NCBI GenBank assembly: GCA_049969715.1
Contig: JBMFOH010000029.1
Location: 1-22,539 of the forward strand
Direction: 5' to 3'
DNA: 22,539 nt
From: JBMFOH01 sp049969715 [NCBI: bacterium]
GTDB lineage: Bacteria > DUMJ01
Shown: positions 4,293 to 13,236 of the stretch, piece after piece
Layout of the letters: each line of letters opens with the position of its first letter
Position numbering within the stretch: the first letter of the stretch is position 1
Notes under the pieces: model-generated
Databases searched by the model: none
Seen by the model: the letters and a program-made list of their open reading frames with translations, nothing else
Told to the model about the DNA's origin: nothing
Program-made: the position numbers and the translations under genes

Positions 4293-5021
4293 TTAATATT
4301 CTACCTTATATAGATAGAGTCCATAGGGAGGGGCTATACCTTTTACTAGACCTCTCTCTTTCGATTCTAAGATATATTTTAATCTTTCTGGACCTATCTC
4401 TCTATTCCCAACGTCTACCAGTGCTTTTACTATAAGCCTTACCATCCCTCTTAAAAATGCATTTGCCTTTATGTAAAAGAGAAGAAATGAGCCCCTTTCC
4501 AAGAAGTCAATCCTATAGACCTCTCTTATAGTCCCTTCCCCATCAGATTTAGAAAAACCTGTAAAGTCATGTTTGCCTATAAATATAGGCAAGGCATTCC
4601 TCATCACTTCTATCTCCGGTTTCTTTTTTAGATACCATGCATAGTTTTTTAAGAAGGGGGAAGGTTCTTTAGCAGAATATATAACATAGATATAGGTCCT
4701 TGATCTTGCAGATAATCTCGCATTAAAGTCTAAAGAGACCTCCTCGGCATCTTTTACCACTATACTAGGGGTAATAATACTATTCATAGCAATGGGAATC
4801 TTCTCTACAGGGATAAATGAATTTGTTGTAAAATTTATCACTTGATTAATAGCATGAACTCCAGCATCTGTTCTTCCTGAACCTATTATCCTTATATCTT
4901 CCTTCATAACCTGGGAGAGAGCAGATTCTATAGTTCCCTGAATGGTAGGAATACCTGGCTGTATTTGAAAGCCAAAGAACGAAGAACCATCATAGGCTAT
5001 GGTAAGCTTTATATTCCTCAT
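4293..5021 (-). CDS. truA: tRNA pseudouridine(38-40) synthase TruA
   Basis: Isomerises uridines 38-40 in the anticodon stem-loop of tRNAs. The 242-residue protein starts IKLTIAYDGSSFFGFQIQ and has the catalytic motif GSGRTDAGVHA with D52 as the nucleophile. The C-terminal half contains GKHDFTGFSKSDGEGTIREV and NAFLRGMVRLIV, both typical of TruA. Its ATG overlaps the ecfT stop codon by 4 nt (ATGA), so it is coupled to the ECF genes, the usual position in Firmicutes-type operons. There rplM-rpsI commonly follow; here they do not. Confidence 0.95.
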   Translation of the reverse strand: MRNIKLTIAYDGSSFFGFQIQPGIPTIQGTIESALSQVMKEDIRIIGSGRTDAGVHAINQVINFTTNSFIPVEKIPIAMNSIITPSIVVKDAEEVSLDFNARLSARSRTYIYVIYSAKEPSPFLKNYAWYLKKKPEIEVMRNALPIFIGKHDFTGFSKSDGEGTIREVYRIDFLERGSFLLFYIKANAFLRGMVRLIVKALVDVGNREIGPERLKYILESKERGLVKGIAPPYGLYLYKVEY

Positions 5022-5806
5022 ATGATAATAGATAGAATAGCAACTATGATAGAAAGAATAAATATAACAAAATCTTCTTTAGAAAGTATATACTCCTTCA
5101 TCTTTGTTCTCCCTTCTCCCCCTCTATAACATCTTACTTCCATAGCTAGAGCCAACTCATCTGCCCTTTGAAATGTATTTACAAAGAGAGGAACAAGGAC
5201 TGGTATGAGATTCTTTGCCCTATTGAATATACCACCACTCTCTATATCTGCCCCTCTTGCTATCTGCGCCTTCATAATTCTGTTTGTCTCTTCTACAAGC
5301 ACAGGAATGAACCTCAATGCTATATTCATCATCATAGCCAATTCATGGGCAGGAAATCCTATCCTCCTGAGTGGGGAAAGGATAGATTCTAATGCATCTG
5401 TAAGTTCTAACGGAGATGTAGTAAGGGTAAGCAGTGTGCTAAAACTTATAAGCAGTAGGAATCTAATAACCATAAATGTACCATTTCTTAATCCTTCCGA
5501 GGTTCCTTTTAATATCCACCACTGGAAGATAACTGTCCCCTGTGTAGTAAATAGATGGAGGGCAAAGGTTAATAAGATAAAAAAGAGGATGGGTTTTATT
5601 CCACGAAATATATAAAGAGGTGGTACATGTGAAAGTAATACCAAAAACAACAGAAAACAGGCAAGGATTACATAACCTATGAAATCTCTTACAACAAATA
5701 TGATAATAATATTGATCAAGGCAACAATAAGCTTAATCCTTGGGTCTAGTCTATGTATATATGAATCAAGTGGTAGATATTGCCCGAAACTTATCTCTAT
5801 TGCCAA
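5018..5806 (-). CDS. ecfT: ECF transporter transmembrane subunit EcfT
   Basis: The membrane scaffold that couples the two ATPases to a substrate-binding S component. The 262 residues have the N-terminal signature GQYLPLDSYIHRLDPRIKL, hydrophobic helices, and the paired cytoplasmic coupling motifs ARG (183-185) and AMEVRCYRGG (about 221-230; the usual AMEAR has V for the second A). The start is TTG 5804-5806, with AAGG about 6 nt upstream. Family alignment supports it, since homologues begin just before GQY. It overlaps the ecfA2 end by 41 nt, a long overlap that suggests strict coupling. Confidence 0.9.
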   Translation of the reverse strand: MAIEISFGQYLPLDSYIHRLDPRIKLIVALINIIIIFVVRDFIGYVILACFLLFLVLLSHVPPLYIFRGIKPILFFILLTFALHLFTTQGTVIFQWWILKGTSEGLRNGTFMVIRFLLLISFSTLLTLTTSPLELTDALESILSPLRRIGFPAHELAMMMNIALRFIPVLVEETNRIMKAQIARGADIESGGIFNRAKNLIPVLVPLFVNTFQRADELALAMEVRCYRGGEGRTKMKEYILSKEDFVIFILSIIVAILSIII

Positions 5807-6656
5807 GAGACCTTCTCCATTTCAATATATATTTTACTGCCTCGTCTATATCTACTATATTGTAAGGGATGTTTGCCCCTTTTTTATAAAGAAGATATAG
5901 TAATTCAACTATCTGAGGAACTCCTAAAGAGATCTCAATCAATTTCTCTACATCCTTAAATATATCCTTAGGAGCACCATCCATTATTATCTTACCTTCA
6001 TTTAGGACTATTATCCTGTCTGCATATCTAGCTATCTCACTTAAGTCATGAGAGATGATTATTACTGTAAGAGATTCTTTTTTGTTTAGAGCATCTATTT
6101 CTGCCAAAAGGTCCTTTCGTCCCTGAGGATCAAGATTAGCAAGTGGTTCATCTAAAACAAATACCTTAGGCTCCATAGCTAGGATACTTGCTATAGCAAT
6201 CCTACGCATCTCCCCCCCACTTAGATAGAGTGGAGATCTATCCAGAGGGAGATAGGATATTCCCATCTTTCTTGCAGCTTCCTCTATCTTTTCTTTTATC
6301 TCATCCTCTGGACACCCATAATTTCTCAAACCAAAAGCCAACTCATCATATATAGTCTCTGAGAATATCTGATTTTCTGGATACTGAAAGACCATCCCTA
6401 TCTTCTTGCGTATAGACTTCAGATTTGTATCCTTACCAATAGTTACACCGTCTATTATTACCTCTCCTCTTGTTGGCCTAAGTAAACCATTAAAATGTTG
6501 GATAAGAGTAGACTTTCCAGAACCAGTAGGTCCAATAATAGCTACAAATTCTCCCTCATTAATTTGAAGATTGATCCCTTTCAATGCCCAGAAAGAGATA
6601 GGGGTATTAGGATTGTATTGATACCACACATCCTTAAGTTCAATTAAAGATGGCAT
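5766..6656 (-). CDS. ecfA2: ECF transporter ATPase EcfA2
   Basis: The second ATP-binding subunit of the ECF module for vitamin or metal uptake. In 296 residues: Walker A GPTGSGKST (42-50), Q-loop Q91 in FQYPENQ, signature LSGGE (145-149), Walker B VFVLDEP (D169, E170), D-loop NLD and H-loop H203 in ISHD. QIFSETIYDELAFG is characteristic of the EcfA type. The C-terminal extension of about 60 residues is typical. It starts inside the end of ecfA1 (17-nt overlap), and its 3' end overlaps ecfT by 41 nt. Confidence 0.93.
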   Translation of the reverse strand: MPSLIELKDVWYQYNPNTPISFWALKGINLQINEGEFVAIIGPTGSGKSTLIQHFNGLLRPTRGEVIIDGVTIGKDTNLKSIRKKIGMVFQYPENQIFSETIYDELAFGLRNYGCPEDEIKEKIEEAARKMGISYLPLDRSPLYLSGGEMRRIAIASILAMEPKVFVLDEPLANLDPQGRKDLLAEIDALNKKESLTVIIISHDLSEIARYADRIIVLNEGKIIMDGAPKDIFKDVEKLIEISLGVPQIVELLYLLYKKGANIPYNIVDIDEAVKYILKWRRSLGNRDKFRAISTT

Positions 6657-7449
6657 CTACCATCTCCTCTATAGTTAGTGGAACTTCATCTATATCTAAA
6701 CCAGCCCTTTTTAACCTTAAGGCTAAGGATACAATATCAGGAGTATCAAGTCCAATTGCTTTTAATGTTTCTTCATCGGTAAGGATATCTCGTGAAGAGC
6801 CCTCTTTAAAAAGCCTTCCCTTATATAGGAGGATGACCCTATCAGCATGAACAAGTTCCTCTAAATGATGCGTAATATAAACTATCCCTACACCCTCTTC
6901 CCTAAGCTGGAGGACCGTAGATAAGACCTCCCTTCTCCCAAGAGGGTCCAACATAGAGGTTGGCTCATCCAAAACTATATATTTAGGTTTCATAGCTAAT
7001 ATACCAGCTATCGCTACCCGTTGTTTCTGTCCACCAGAAAGAGTGGAGACTAATCTCTTACGCTCTCCTAAGAGTCCTACCCTAGCCAATGCGTAAGAGA
7101 CCCTCTCCCTTATGATAGCAGGCGGAATTCCTAGATTCTCTGGACCAAACGCAACATCCTCTTCTACTACACTTGCAACCAGCTGGTTATCTGGATTCTG
7201 AAATACCAAACCTACTTTCTGCCTAATAATCCACTGTTTGGTAGTATCAGCTACTGAAAACCCGTCGACTATTACATCTCCTGACGAAGGCAAAAGTACC
7301 CCATTCAAACACTTAGCAAAGGTAGACTTCCCCGAGCCATTAGGACCAGCAATACCTATAAACTCTCTTTCATTGATCTTTAATGATATATCTTGTAATA
7401 CCGGGTTCCCTTCGTAACTGAAGGAGAGGCCTCTTACCTCAATTGACAT
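6640..7449 (-). CDS. ecfA1: ECF transporter ATPase EcfA1
   Basis: The first ATPase of the EcfA1A2T energizing module. It has 269 residues with Walker A GPNGSGKST (35-43), Q84 in QNPDNQ, FGPENLGIP, signature LSGGQKQR (137-144), Walker B YIVLDEPTSMLD (D161, E162) and H-loop H194. The degenerate/canonical pairing with EcfA2 forms a heterodimer in related systems. It starts 1 nt after rplQ, so it is part of the ribosomal superoperon. No S component is encoded in the window, which fits a shared group II ECF module serving unlinked S components. Confidence 0.93.
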   Translation of the reverse strand: MSIEVRGLSFSYEGNPVLQDISLKINEREFIGIAGPNGSGKSTFAKCLNGVLLPSSGDVIVDGFSVADTTKQWIIRQKVGLVFQNPDNQLVASVVEEDVAFGPENLGIPPAIIRERVSYALARVGLLGERKRLVSTLSGGQKQRVAIAGILAMKPKYIVLDEPTSMLDPLGRREVLSTVLQLREEGVGIVYITHHLEELVHADRVILLYKGRLFKEGSSRDILTDEETLKAIGLDTPDIVSLALRLKRAGLDIDEVPLTIEEMVDAIFN

Positions 7450-7450
7450 T

Positions 7451-7798
7451 CTATTTTATAAGAGAAACCTTGACTAACTGAGCACTATCTCCTTGTCTTA
7501 TCCCTAGTTTAAATATACGAAAATGTCCACTCTCTCTGTCAAGAGAAGAAACATCTGAATACAGCTTCTTTGCTACCTCTTTCTCGTAGATTATTCCTGA
7601 GAGTCTTCTTATAGATGTAAGGTTCTGTCTCTTTGCTATTGAGATTACTCTTTCAGCCAAAGGAATCATTTCCTTTGCCTTTGCTTCAGTGGTTATAATG
7701 CTTCCGTTCTTGAATAAAGCTGTGACAAGATTTCTCAATAGAGCCCTTCTTTCAGAAGAGAAACGACCTAGTCTATTTCCTTTCTTTCTATGACGCAT
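7451..7798 (-). CDS. rplQ: 50S ribosomal protein L17
   Basis: 115 residues beginning MRHRKKGNRLGR, the almost invariant L17 start, then SERRALLRNLVTALF, ITTEAKAKE and a C-terminal RIFKLGIRQGDSAQLVKVSL strand region. It is a large-subunit protein near the exit tunnel. The length matches the short bacterial L17 form. The first 11 nt overlap the end of rpoA, the standard alpha-operon order. Confidence 0.96.
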   Translation of the reverse strand: MRHRKKGNRLGRFSSERRALLRNLVTALFKNGSIITTEAKAKEMIPLAERVISIAKRQNLTSIRRLSGIIYEKEVAKKLYSDVSSLDRESGHFRIFKLGIRQGDSAQLVKVSLIK

Positions 7799-8765
7799 CC
7801 TTTTTCACCTCGTCTTCGTCTTTTCTCAAACTATATCCAGCAGCCTCTAATTCCTTCTCTATCTCTTTTATCATCTTATCCCCTATATTTTTTATAGACT
7901 TTATCTCTTTATAGCTCTTCTGAGTTAGAGCCTGTATAGTATGAATACCATTCCTCTTAAGAAGGTTTACTATCTTCAAAGGCAGGTGAAGATTCTCTAT
8001 AGGCGTCTCTTCTAATACAGAAGAGATATGTGTAGGAGTCACTTCCTCCTCTGCCTGAATAAGCTCTTCTCTAAAGAGCATATGCTGCAGTTCACTCTCT
8101 GCCAACTTAGAGAGCATATCATAATTTTCTTTTAGAATCCTAGATGCCTCTACAAAGGCTTCCCCTGGGAGAACAGAGCCGTTAGTCCAGATTTCTAATA
8201 CTATACGTTCGAAGTCTGTTACCTGTCCTACCCGAGTATTCTCCACTTTATAGCTTACCTGTCTCACTGGACTATAAAATGCATCCATAGGGATATATCC
8301 TACGGTAGTAAACATACCTTTTAACTTCTCTGAAGAGACATAACCCTTTCCTCGTTGAAGAACAAGATCCATCCTTAAAACAGCATCTTCGTCGTCTAGT
8401 GTGGCTATATGAAGCTCAGGGTTGAGTATCTCTACATCATTATCTGGGATAAAATTTCCTGCAGTAACTACCATAGGACCTCTCTTCTCCATAGAAATAG
8501 TCTTTAGTTCTGTATTATGGAGTTTTACTATTAACCCTTTTAAATTAAGTATTATCTCAACTACATCCTCCTTTACGCCTGGTATAGTTGAGAATTCATG
8601 GAGAACACCGTCTATCCTTACTCCCACTGGTGCTACCCCTTCTATTGAAGAGAGGAGCACCCGTCTTAGAGCATTTGCTATGGTATGTCCATATCCTCTC
8701 TCTAAAGGTTCTATATACAACCTTCCATAATCTTTTCTATGCTCAAGCCATTCTAAATGAAACAT
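7788..8765 (-). CDS. rpoA: RNA polymerase subunit alpha
   Basis: 325 residues. The N-terminal domain (about 1-230), which dimerises and binds beta/beta', has LERGYGHTIANALRRVLLSS and the EGVAPVGVRIDGVLHEFS region. An acidic linker (QAEEEV) leads to the C-terminal domain (about 255-312) with two helix-hairpin-helix segments. In the DNA-contact helix the residue equivalent to E. coli Arg265 is Lys264 (LPLKIVN), and the Ser299 position is Met298 (GDKMIKE). Asn267, Gly295, Lys297 and Glu301 are kept. The tail is highly charged. The gene lies 11 nt after rpsD and overlaps rplQ. Confidence 0.96.
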   Translation of the reverse strand: MFHLEWLEHRKDYGRLYIEPLERGYGHTIANALRRVLLSSIEGVAPVGVRIDGVLHEFSTIPGVKEDVVEIILNLKGLIVKLHNTELKTISMEKRGPMVVTAGNFIPDNDVEILNPELHIATLDDEDAVLRMDLVLQRGKGYVSSEKLKGMFTTVGYIPMDAFYSPVRQVSYKVENTRVGQVTDFERIVLEIWTNGSVLPGEAFVEASRILKENYDMLSKLAESELQHMLFREELIQAEEEVTPTHISSVLEETPIENLHLPLKIVNLLKRNGIHTIQALTQKSYKEIKSIKNIGDKMIKEIEKELEAAGYSLRKDEDEVKKDAS

Positions 8766-8776
8766 TAAAGGTCCTC

Positions 8777-9403
8777 CTACCTCGAATAGAACTCTACAAT
8801 TAACTGTTCATTTATAGGTATGTCTATCTCCTGTCTACTCGGAAGATTTCTTACTATTCCCTCAATATTTTCAGGATTTACCTCAAGCCAAGGAGGGATC
8901 TTAGCCTGTGTGACCCTTTCTTTAATAGTTTCTCCCAACGGGCTTGATATGAGTTTTTGATCTATGGTTACCCTATCTCCTGGCTTAACTAGGTATGAAG
9001 GGATATCAATCTTCTTCCCATTAACCATTATATGCCCATGGCTAACAAATTGCCTAGCCTGACTTCGAGAAGAGGCAAAACCAAGTCTATACACTGTGTT
9101 ATCAAGACGCCTTTCCAATAATTGTAACAATATCTCTCCTGTAACCCCTTTTCTTTTAGAGGCAAGGCCAAAATAATTTTCCATCTGTATCTCAGAGATC
9201 CCATATATACGGCGTGCCTTCTGCTTCTCTCTAAGCCTTACCCTATATTCAGAGAACCTAGTCCTTACATGACCATGCTGTCCAGGTGCAGAATTACGTT
9301 TCTCCAGTATACATTTAACAGAAGAACACTTTTCACCTTTTAAAAAGAGCTTTATCCCTTCTCTTCTACATAATCTACACTTAGCTTCTGTATATCTTGC
9401 CAT
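8777..9403 (-). CDS. rpsD: 30S ribosomal protein S4 (zinc-binding form)
   Basis: 208 residues. An early assembly protein that binds 16S rRNA at the five-way junction and helps control decoding accuracy. The N-terminus carries a four-cysteine zinc site (C9, C12, C26, C31). RNSAPGQHG and an S4 RNA-binding domain (RLDNTVYRLGFASSRSQARQFVSHGHI, continuing to VNGKKIDIPSYLVKPGD) follow. It abuts rpsK directly (TAA then ATG). In E. coli S4 represses the alpha operon; no leader of that kind is visible here. Confidence 0.96.
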   Translation of the reverse strand: MARYTEAKCRLCRREGIKLFLKGEKCSSVKCILEKRNSAPGQHGHVRTRFSEYRVRLREKQKARRIYGISEIQMENYFGLASKRKGVTGEILLQLLERRLDNTVYRLGFASSRSQARQFVSHGHIMVNGKKIDIPSYLVKPGDRVTIDQKLISSPLGETIKERVTQAKIPPWLEVNPENIEGIVRNLPSRQEIDIPINEQLIVEFYSR

Positions 9404-9787
9404 TTACACTCTCCTCCGTTTAGGTGGACGACATCCATTATGAGGGATAGGAGTAACATCCTTTATCAATGTTATATCTAAGCCTGCTGCCTGTAGAGAA
9501 CGTATCGCAGCCTCTCTGCCAGGTCCAGGTCCTTTCACATAGACATCTACTTGTCTCATACCTTGGTCTACTGCCTTCTTTGCTGCCGTCTCAGCTGCCA
9601 ACTGAGCAGCAAATGGGGTACCCTTCTTTGTCCCCTTAAAGCCACTAGCACCTGCACTTGACCAACAGATTACTGCACCATTCTGGTCAGTTATAGTAAT
9701 TATAGTATTGTTAAAGGTAGAATGTATATGTGCTATACCTTTAACAACTCCCTTCTTTTCTCTCCTCTTTTGTCTTCTCTTTGCCAT
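9404..9787 (-). CDS. rpsK: 30S ribosomal protein S11
   Basis: 127 residues with [51 protein letters not shown] and the basic C-terminus [13 protein letters not shown], all hallmarks of S11. It sits on the small-subunit platform and contacts the mRNA in the E site. It lies 12 nt after rpsM and abuts rpsD. Confidence 0.97.
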   Translation of the reverse strand: MAKRRQKRREKKGVVKGIAHIHSTFNNTIITITDQNGAVICWSSAGASGFKGTKKGTPFAAQLAAETAAKKAVDQGMRQVDVYVKGPGPGREAAIRSLQAAGLDITLIKDVTPIPHNGCRPPKRRRV

Positions 9788-9799
9788 AATACCTCCTAT

Positions 9800-10171
9800 T
9801 TACTTCTTACTATGAGAACCCACCGTTCTACGCGGGCCCTTTCTAGTACGGGCATTGGTTCTGGTCCTCTGACCTCTCACTGGTAGACCATACCTGTGTC
9901 TTAAACCTCTATAAGTACCTAGATCTATAAGTCTCCTTATATTTTGAGAGACTTCCCTTCTTAGGTCCCCTTCAACCTTATACTGATTCTCAATAGTCTC
10001 TCTTAGCTTGGCTATCTCTTCTTCTGAAAGCTCATTAGCCTTCTTATCTGGATTTATACCTGTATCCTGTAAGATCTTTCTACTAGTAGGAAAACCTATC
10101 CCATAGATATAGGTGAGAGCTACCTCTATCCTCTTGTTCCTAGGTAAATCTACTCCTGCTATTCTAGCCAT
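9800..10171 (-). CDS. rpsM: 30S ribosomal protein S13
   Basis: 123 residues starting [20 protein letters not shown], with the helix-two-turn-helix segment [12 protein letters not shown], then [20 protein letters not shown] and a basic GPRR tail that contacts P-site tRNA. It forms part of the small-subunit head and the inter-subunit bridge with L5. It lies 3 nt after rpmJ. Confidence 0.97.
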   Translation of the reverse strand: MARIAGVDLPRNKRIEVALTYIYGIGFPTSRKILQDTGINPDKKANELSEEEIAKLRETIENQYKVEGDLRREVSQNIRRLIDLGTYRGLRHRYGLPVRGQRTRTNARTRKGPRRTVGSHSKK

Positions 10172-10174
10172 AAA

Positions 10175-10288
10175 TTACCCCTGCCTCTGCTTATGTTTTG
10201 GATTAGAACAAATTACCATCACTTTTCCATTACGTCTTATAATACTACACTTACTACATATCTTCTTTACTGAAGATCTCACCTTCAT
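10175..10288 (-). CDS. rpmJ: 50S ribosomal protein L36 (zinc-binding form)
   Basis: A 37-residue protein, [20 protein letters not shown] to HKQRQG, with the zinc ribbon ligands C11, C14, C27 and H32 of the C+ form. It binds 23S rRNA deep in the large subunit. The start is ATG 10286-10288; GGAGG lies upstream across the end of infA. It fits exactly between infA (6 nt) and rpsM (3 nt), the expected place. Confidence 0.95.
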   Translation of the reverse strand: MKVRSSVKKICSKCSIIRRNGKVMVICSNPKHKQRQG

Positions 10289-10294
10289 ATTATT

Positions 10295-10513
10295 CTATAA
10301 CCTCCTTACAATACGTCCACGAGTAAGGTCATATGGAGAAAGCTCTACCTTTACCCTATCCCCGGGTAAGATACGGATAAAATTTAACCTTATCTTACCA
10401 GAGATATGGGCAAGAACCTTGTAGCCATTATCCAATTCTACTCTAAACATAGCATTTGGAAGAGCCTCTACTACTTTACCTTCTACCTCGATAACATCCT
10501 TCTTCTCTGGCAA
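10295..10513 (-). CDS. infA: Translation initiation factor IF-1
   Basis: A 72-residue single OB-fold protein that occupies the ribosomal A site during initiation. It has [39 protein letters not shown] and the C-terminal LTRGRIVRR, all typical. The start is TTG 10511-10513 with AGGTGG about 6 nt upstream and only 1 nt after the map stop. A non-ATG start for IF-1 may keep synthesis low. It lies between map and rpmJ as in Firmicutes. Confidence 0.95.
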   Translation of the reverse strand: MPEKKDVIEVEGKVVEALPNAMFRVELDNGYKVLAHISGKIRLNFIRILPGDRVKVELSPYDLTRGRIVRRL

Positions 10514-10514
10514 T

Positions 10515-11303
10515 TCACACCACCTGATTATTAGAGTATATCAAATTCTCCCCATTAAGTCTAGTAGTAATTAATGGTTCTCCATCTTGAACAATTACCG
10601 TATGTTCAAAATGGCATGAGGGTTTACCATCTTTAGTAACAGTAGTCCAGCCATCGTTTAATATGACAACCTCGCTAGTTCCGAGATTAACCATAGGCTC
10701 TATCGCCAAGGCAAAACCCGGCTTAAGGATAGGACCTTCCCCTGGAGGTCCAAAATTTGGAACCTGAGGTTCTTCATGAAGCCTTCTTCCTATACCGTGC
10801 CCAACAAAACTTCTTACAACCTCCATATTGTGGGCTAATACATAAGATTCAATAGCATTAGATATGTCACTAAGATGGTTTCCTGCCCTTGCCTTAGATA
10901 TGCCTAACTCTAAAGCCTGTCTACCAACCCTTAGTAACTCTTCTAACTCTGGGGATATCCTTCCAACAGGCACAGTAACTGCTGCATCTGCATAGTAACC
11001 ATTATATTCAACCCCTATATCCAAGCTTACTATATCGCCATCTTTGATCTTGACATTTCTTTTAGGAATCCCATGGATGACCTGTTCGTTTATAGAGACG
11101 CATATATTACCAGGAAATCCATTATAACCTTTAAATGCAGGTCTTCCACCTAGCTTCTTTATAAATTCAGCTGCTTCTCTATCGAGGTCTAATGTAGACA
11201 TCCCCTGAGTGATTATCTCTTGAAGATACTTAAGAGTCTTGGCAAGAATCTGACCAGCAGAAAACATTATATCTATCTCTCTTGCGGTCTTACGCTTTAT
11301 CAA
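10515..11303 (-). CDS. map: Methionine aminopeptidase, type I
   Basis: Removes the N-terminal methionine from new proteins. In 262 residues the five metal ligands are all present: D95 (SLDIG), D106 (YYADAAV), H169 (VGHGIGR), E202 (AIEPM) and E233 (HFEHT), with substrate-side H77 (VIHGIP). There is no N-terminal zinc-finger extension. The start is TTG 11301-11303, overlapping the adk stop (TTGA), with AGGAAGGA about 8 nt upstream. Its place after secY-adk is the conserved Gram-positive type order. Confidence 0.95.
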   Translation of the reverse strand: MIKRKTAREIDIMFSAGQILAKTLKYLQEIITQGMSTLDLDREAAEFIKKLGGRPAFKGYNGFPGNICVSINEQVIHGIPKRNVKIKDGDIVSLDIGVEYNGYYADAAVTVPVGRISPELEELLRVGRQALELGISKARAGNHLSDISNAIESYVLAHNMEVVRSFVGHGIGRRLHEEPQVPNFGPPGEGPILKPGFALAIEPMVNLGTSEVVILNDGWTTVTKDGKPSCHFEHTVIVQDGEPLITTRLNGENLIYSNNQVV

Positions 11304-11953
11304 ACTAGATCCTTCCTCTCAACTACTCCCAGTATAAGTTTATGCACCTCTTCAATAGAACCAGAGCCATCTACACTCTCAAGGAGTCCTTTAGTTTTAT
11401 AATAGTCTATAAGAGGTGCAGTCCTTTCCCTATATACTGCAAGCCTTTCTCTTATAGTTTCTGGCTTATCATCATCTCTTTGGATAAGCTTAGTCCCATC
11501 ATTATCACATATTTCGTCTACTTTAGGAGGATCGTATATAATATGGTACCCTCTTCCACAGGTAGGACAGTATCTCCTTCCAGCAAGCCGTCTAACAATC
11601 TCTTCATCTTGGAGTTCAATAGCTAATACTATATTTATTTCTCTATTAATCCTTTTCAAAAACTTGTCTAGAAAGGTAGCTTGCCCTATAGTCCTTGGAT
11701 AACCATCAAGGAGAAAACCGTCTGAAAGTCCTTTTATATACTCCTCCATAAGTGAGTTTATAATGTCATCAGAAACCAATCCGCCACTTTTCATTATCTC
11801 TGCTACCTGCAAACCCAACGGAGTCTTTCTATTAACTGCATCTCTTAAGATATCTCCAGTAGATATATGAACAAGCTTATAAGTCTCTGCTAATAATTTG
11901 GCTTGAGTACCCTTACCTACCCCTGGAGGACCTAATAGTATCCCATGTAACAT
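11300..11953 (-). CDS. adk: Adenylate kinase (zinc-lid, long form)
   Basis: Interconverts AMP + ATP and 2 ADP in the cytoplasm. The 217 residues have P-loop GPPGVGKGT (8-16), AMP-binding STGDILRDAV and DGYPRT, and a long lid holding C129, C132, C149 and D152, the Cys3-Asp zinc site of Gram-positive type adenylate kinases. LIQRDDDKPETIRERL follows as usual. It lies 12 nt after secY and overlaps map by 4 nt. Confidence 0.96.
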   Translation of the reverse strand: MLHGILLGPPGVGKGTQAKLLAETYKLVHISTGDILRDAVNRKTPLGLQVAEIMKSGGLVSDDIINSLMEEYIKGLSDGFLLDGYPRTIGQATFLDKFLKRINREINIVLAIELQDEEIVRRLAGRRYCPTCGRGYHIIYDPPKVDEICDNDGTKLIQRDDDKPETIRERLAVYRERTAPLIDYYKTKGLLESVDGSGSIEEVHKLILGVVERKDLV

Positions 11954-11965
11954 TCTCTATCACCT

Positions 11966-13234
11966 CTACTTTAGGAATCCTTCATAGTGTCTCATAATGA
12001 GCTGAGATTCAAGTTGTCTTATAGTTTCTACAGCTACCCCTACAACAATCAGTACCCCTGTTCCAAAAAATACAGAGGTAAATGAACTTATCTGGGAGGA
12101 ACGGACGAATGACGGAGCTATAGCAAGGAGAGCCAAGAATATTGCTCCAATAAAGTTTATTCTATTGTTTATATCACTTATATAATCGGAGGTATACTTA
12201 CCTGGTCTTATTCCAGGAATGAATCCTCCATACTTCTTTATATTATCAGCTAATTCATCGGGATTAAACACGATAGAACTGTAAAAATAGGTAAAGAAGA
12301 TAACTAAAAGGGCATAGAGAACAATATAGAGTATAGAACCGGGAGAGAGTATACCAGATATACCCTTCAGATTTGGTATAAACTGAGAGAGTGTAGATGG
12401 AAAGAGAAGCACAGAACTGGCAAATATTATAGGAAGTACCCCACCCTGGTTTACCCTAAGGGGAAGATATGTATTCTGTCCTCCATATAGTCTCCTACCA
12501 ACAACCCTTCTAGCATACTGGACAGGGATCTTTCTCTGTGCCTCCTGCATATATATTACAGCAACAAAGACCCCTACTCCTACTAGTAAGAAGAGGATAG
12601 GAACAAACGGATTCATCTGACCTACACTTATCAATCTTCCACTCTGGAAGAGCGAACTAGGAATCCTAGCTATAATTCCAATAAAGATTATAAGAGAAAC
12701 ACCATTGCCAGCTCCATACTCAGTAACAATCTCTCCTATCCATGTAAGGAGTAAAGAGCCAGCAGTAAGGACTATAGATACATTTAAGAGATAAAAAAAC
12801 CCAGTTCCTTCTAGAACACCTAGATTCCTCAGCCAAGAGCTCATACCAAAAGCCTCTATAAACGCCAGAGGAACTGTTAGATACTTTGTATACTGGGTAA
12901 TCTTACGTCTACCCTCTTCTCCTTCTTCCTTTACTAGTTTTTCTAGAGCTGGAATTACAATTGTCAGAAGTTGTAAGATGATTGAGGCATTGATATAGGG
13001 TATTACCCCCATAGCAAAGATAGAAAAACTTCTCAATCCACCCCCGGCGAATAGGTCAAACATATTCAGTAATGTTCCCTGCCCCATCAGCGTCTCTAAA
13101 CTTTTTACATTGACTCCTGGGACAGGAATAAATATCCCTATTCTATATATACCTATCATAAGAAGAGTAAAAAGGATCTTCTGTCTTAGTTCTGGAATCT
13201 TAAATACATTAAAGAATCCACCAAAAGTAGACAT
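11966..13234 (-). CDS. secY: Protein translocase channel subunit SecY
   Basis: The 422-residue channel of the Sec system in the inner membrane. It starts near NVFKIPELRQKILFTLLMIG with RIGIFIPVPGV just after. The plug region, LFAGGGLRSFSIFAMGVIPYINASI, and the ITQYTKYLTV, GNGVSLIIFIGI, AQRKIPVQYARR and LPLRVNQGGVLPIIFASS segments follow in order, with hydrophobic helices consistent with the ten-helix family. ATG 13232-13234 is chosen over TTG 13267: it matches homologue starts and lies 2 nt after the rplO stop. GGAGG is 13 nt upstream, rather far. Confidence 0.96.
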   Translation of the reverse strand: MSTFGGFFNVFKIPELRQKILFTLLMIGIYRIGIFIPVPGVNVKSLETLMGQGTLLNMFDLFAGGGLRSFSIFAMGVIPYINASIILQLLTIVIPALEKLVKEEGEEGRRKITQYTKYLTVPLAFIEAFGMSSWLRNLGVLEGTGFFYLLNVSIVLTAGSLLLTWIGEIVTEYGAGNGVSLIIFIGIIARIPSSLFQSGRLISVGQMNPFVPILFLLVGVGVFVAVIYMQEAQRKIPVQYARRVVGRRLYGGQNTYLPLRVNQGGVLPIIFASSVLLFPSTLSQFIPNLKGISGILSPGSILYIVLYALLVIFFTYFYSSIVFNPDELADNIKKYGGFIPGIRPGKYTSDYISDINNRINFIGAIFLALLAIAPSFVRSSQISSFTSVFFGTGVLIVVGVAVETIRQLESQLIMRHYEGFLK

Positions 13235-13236
13235 CT

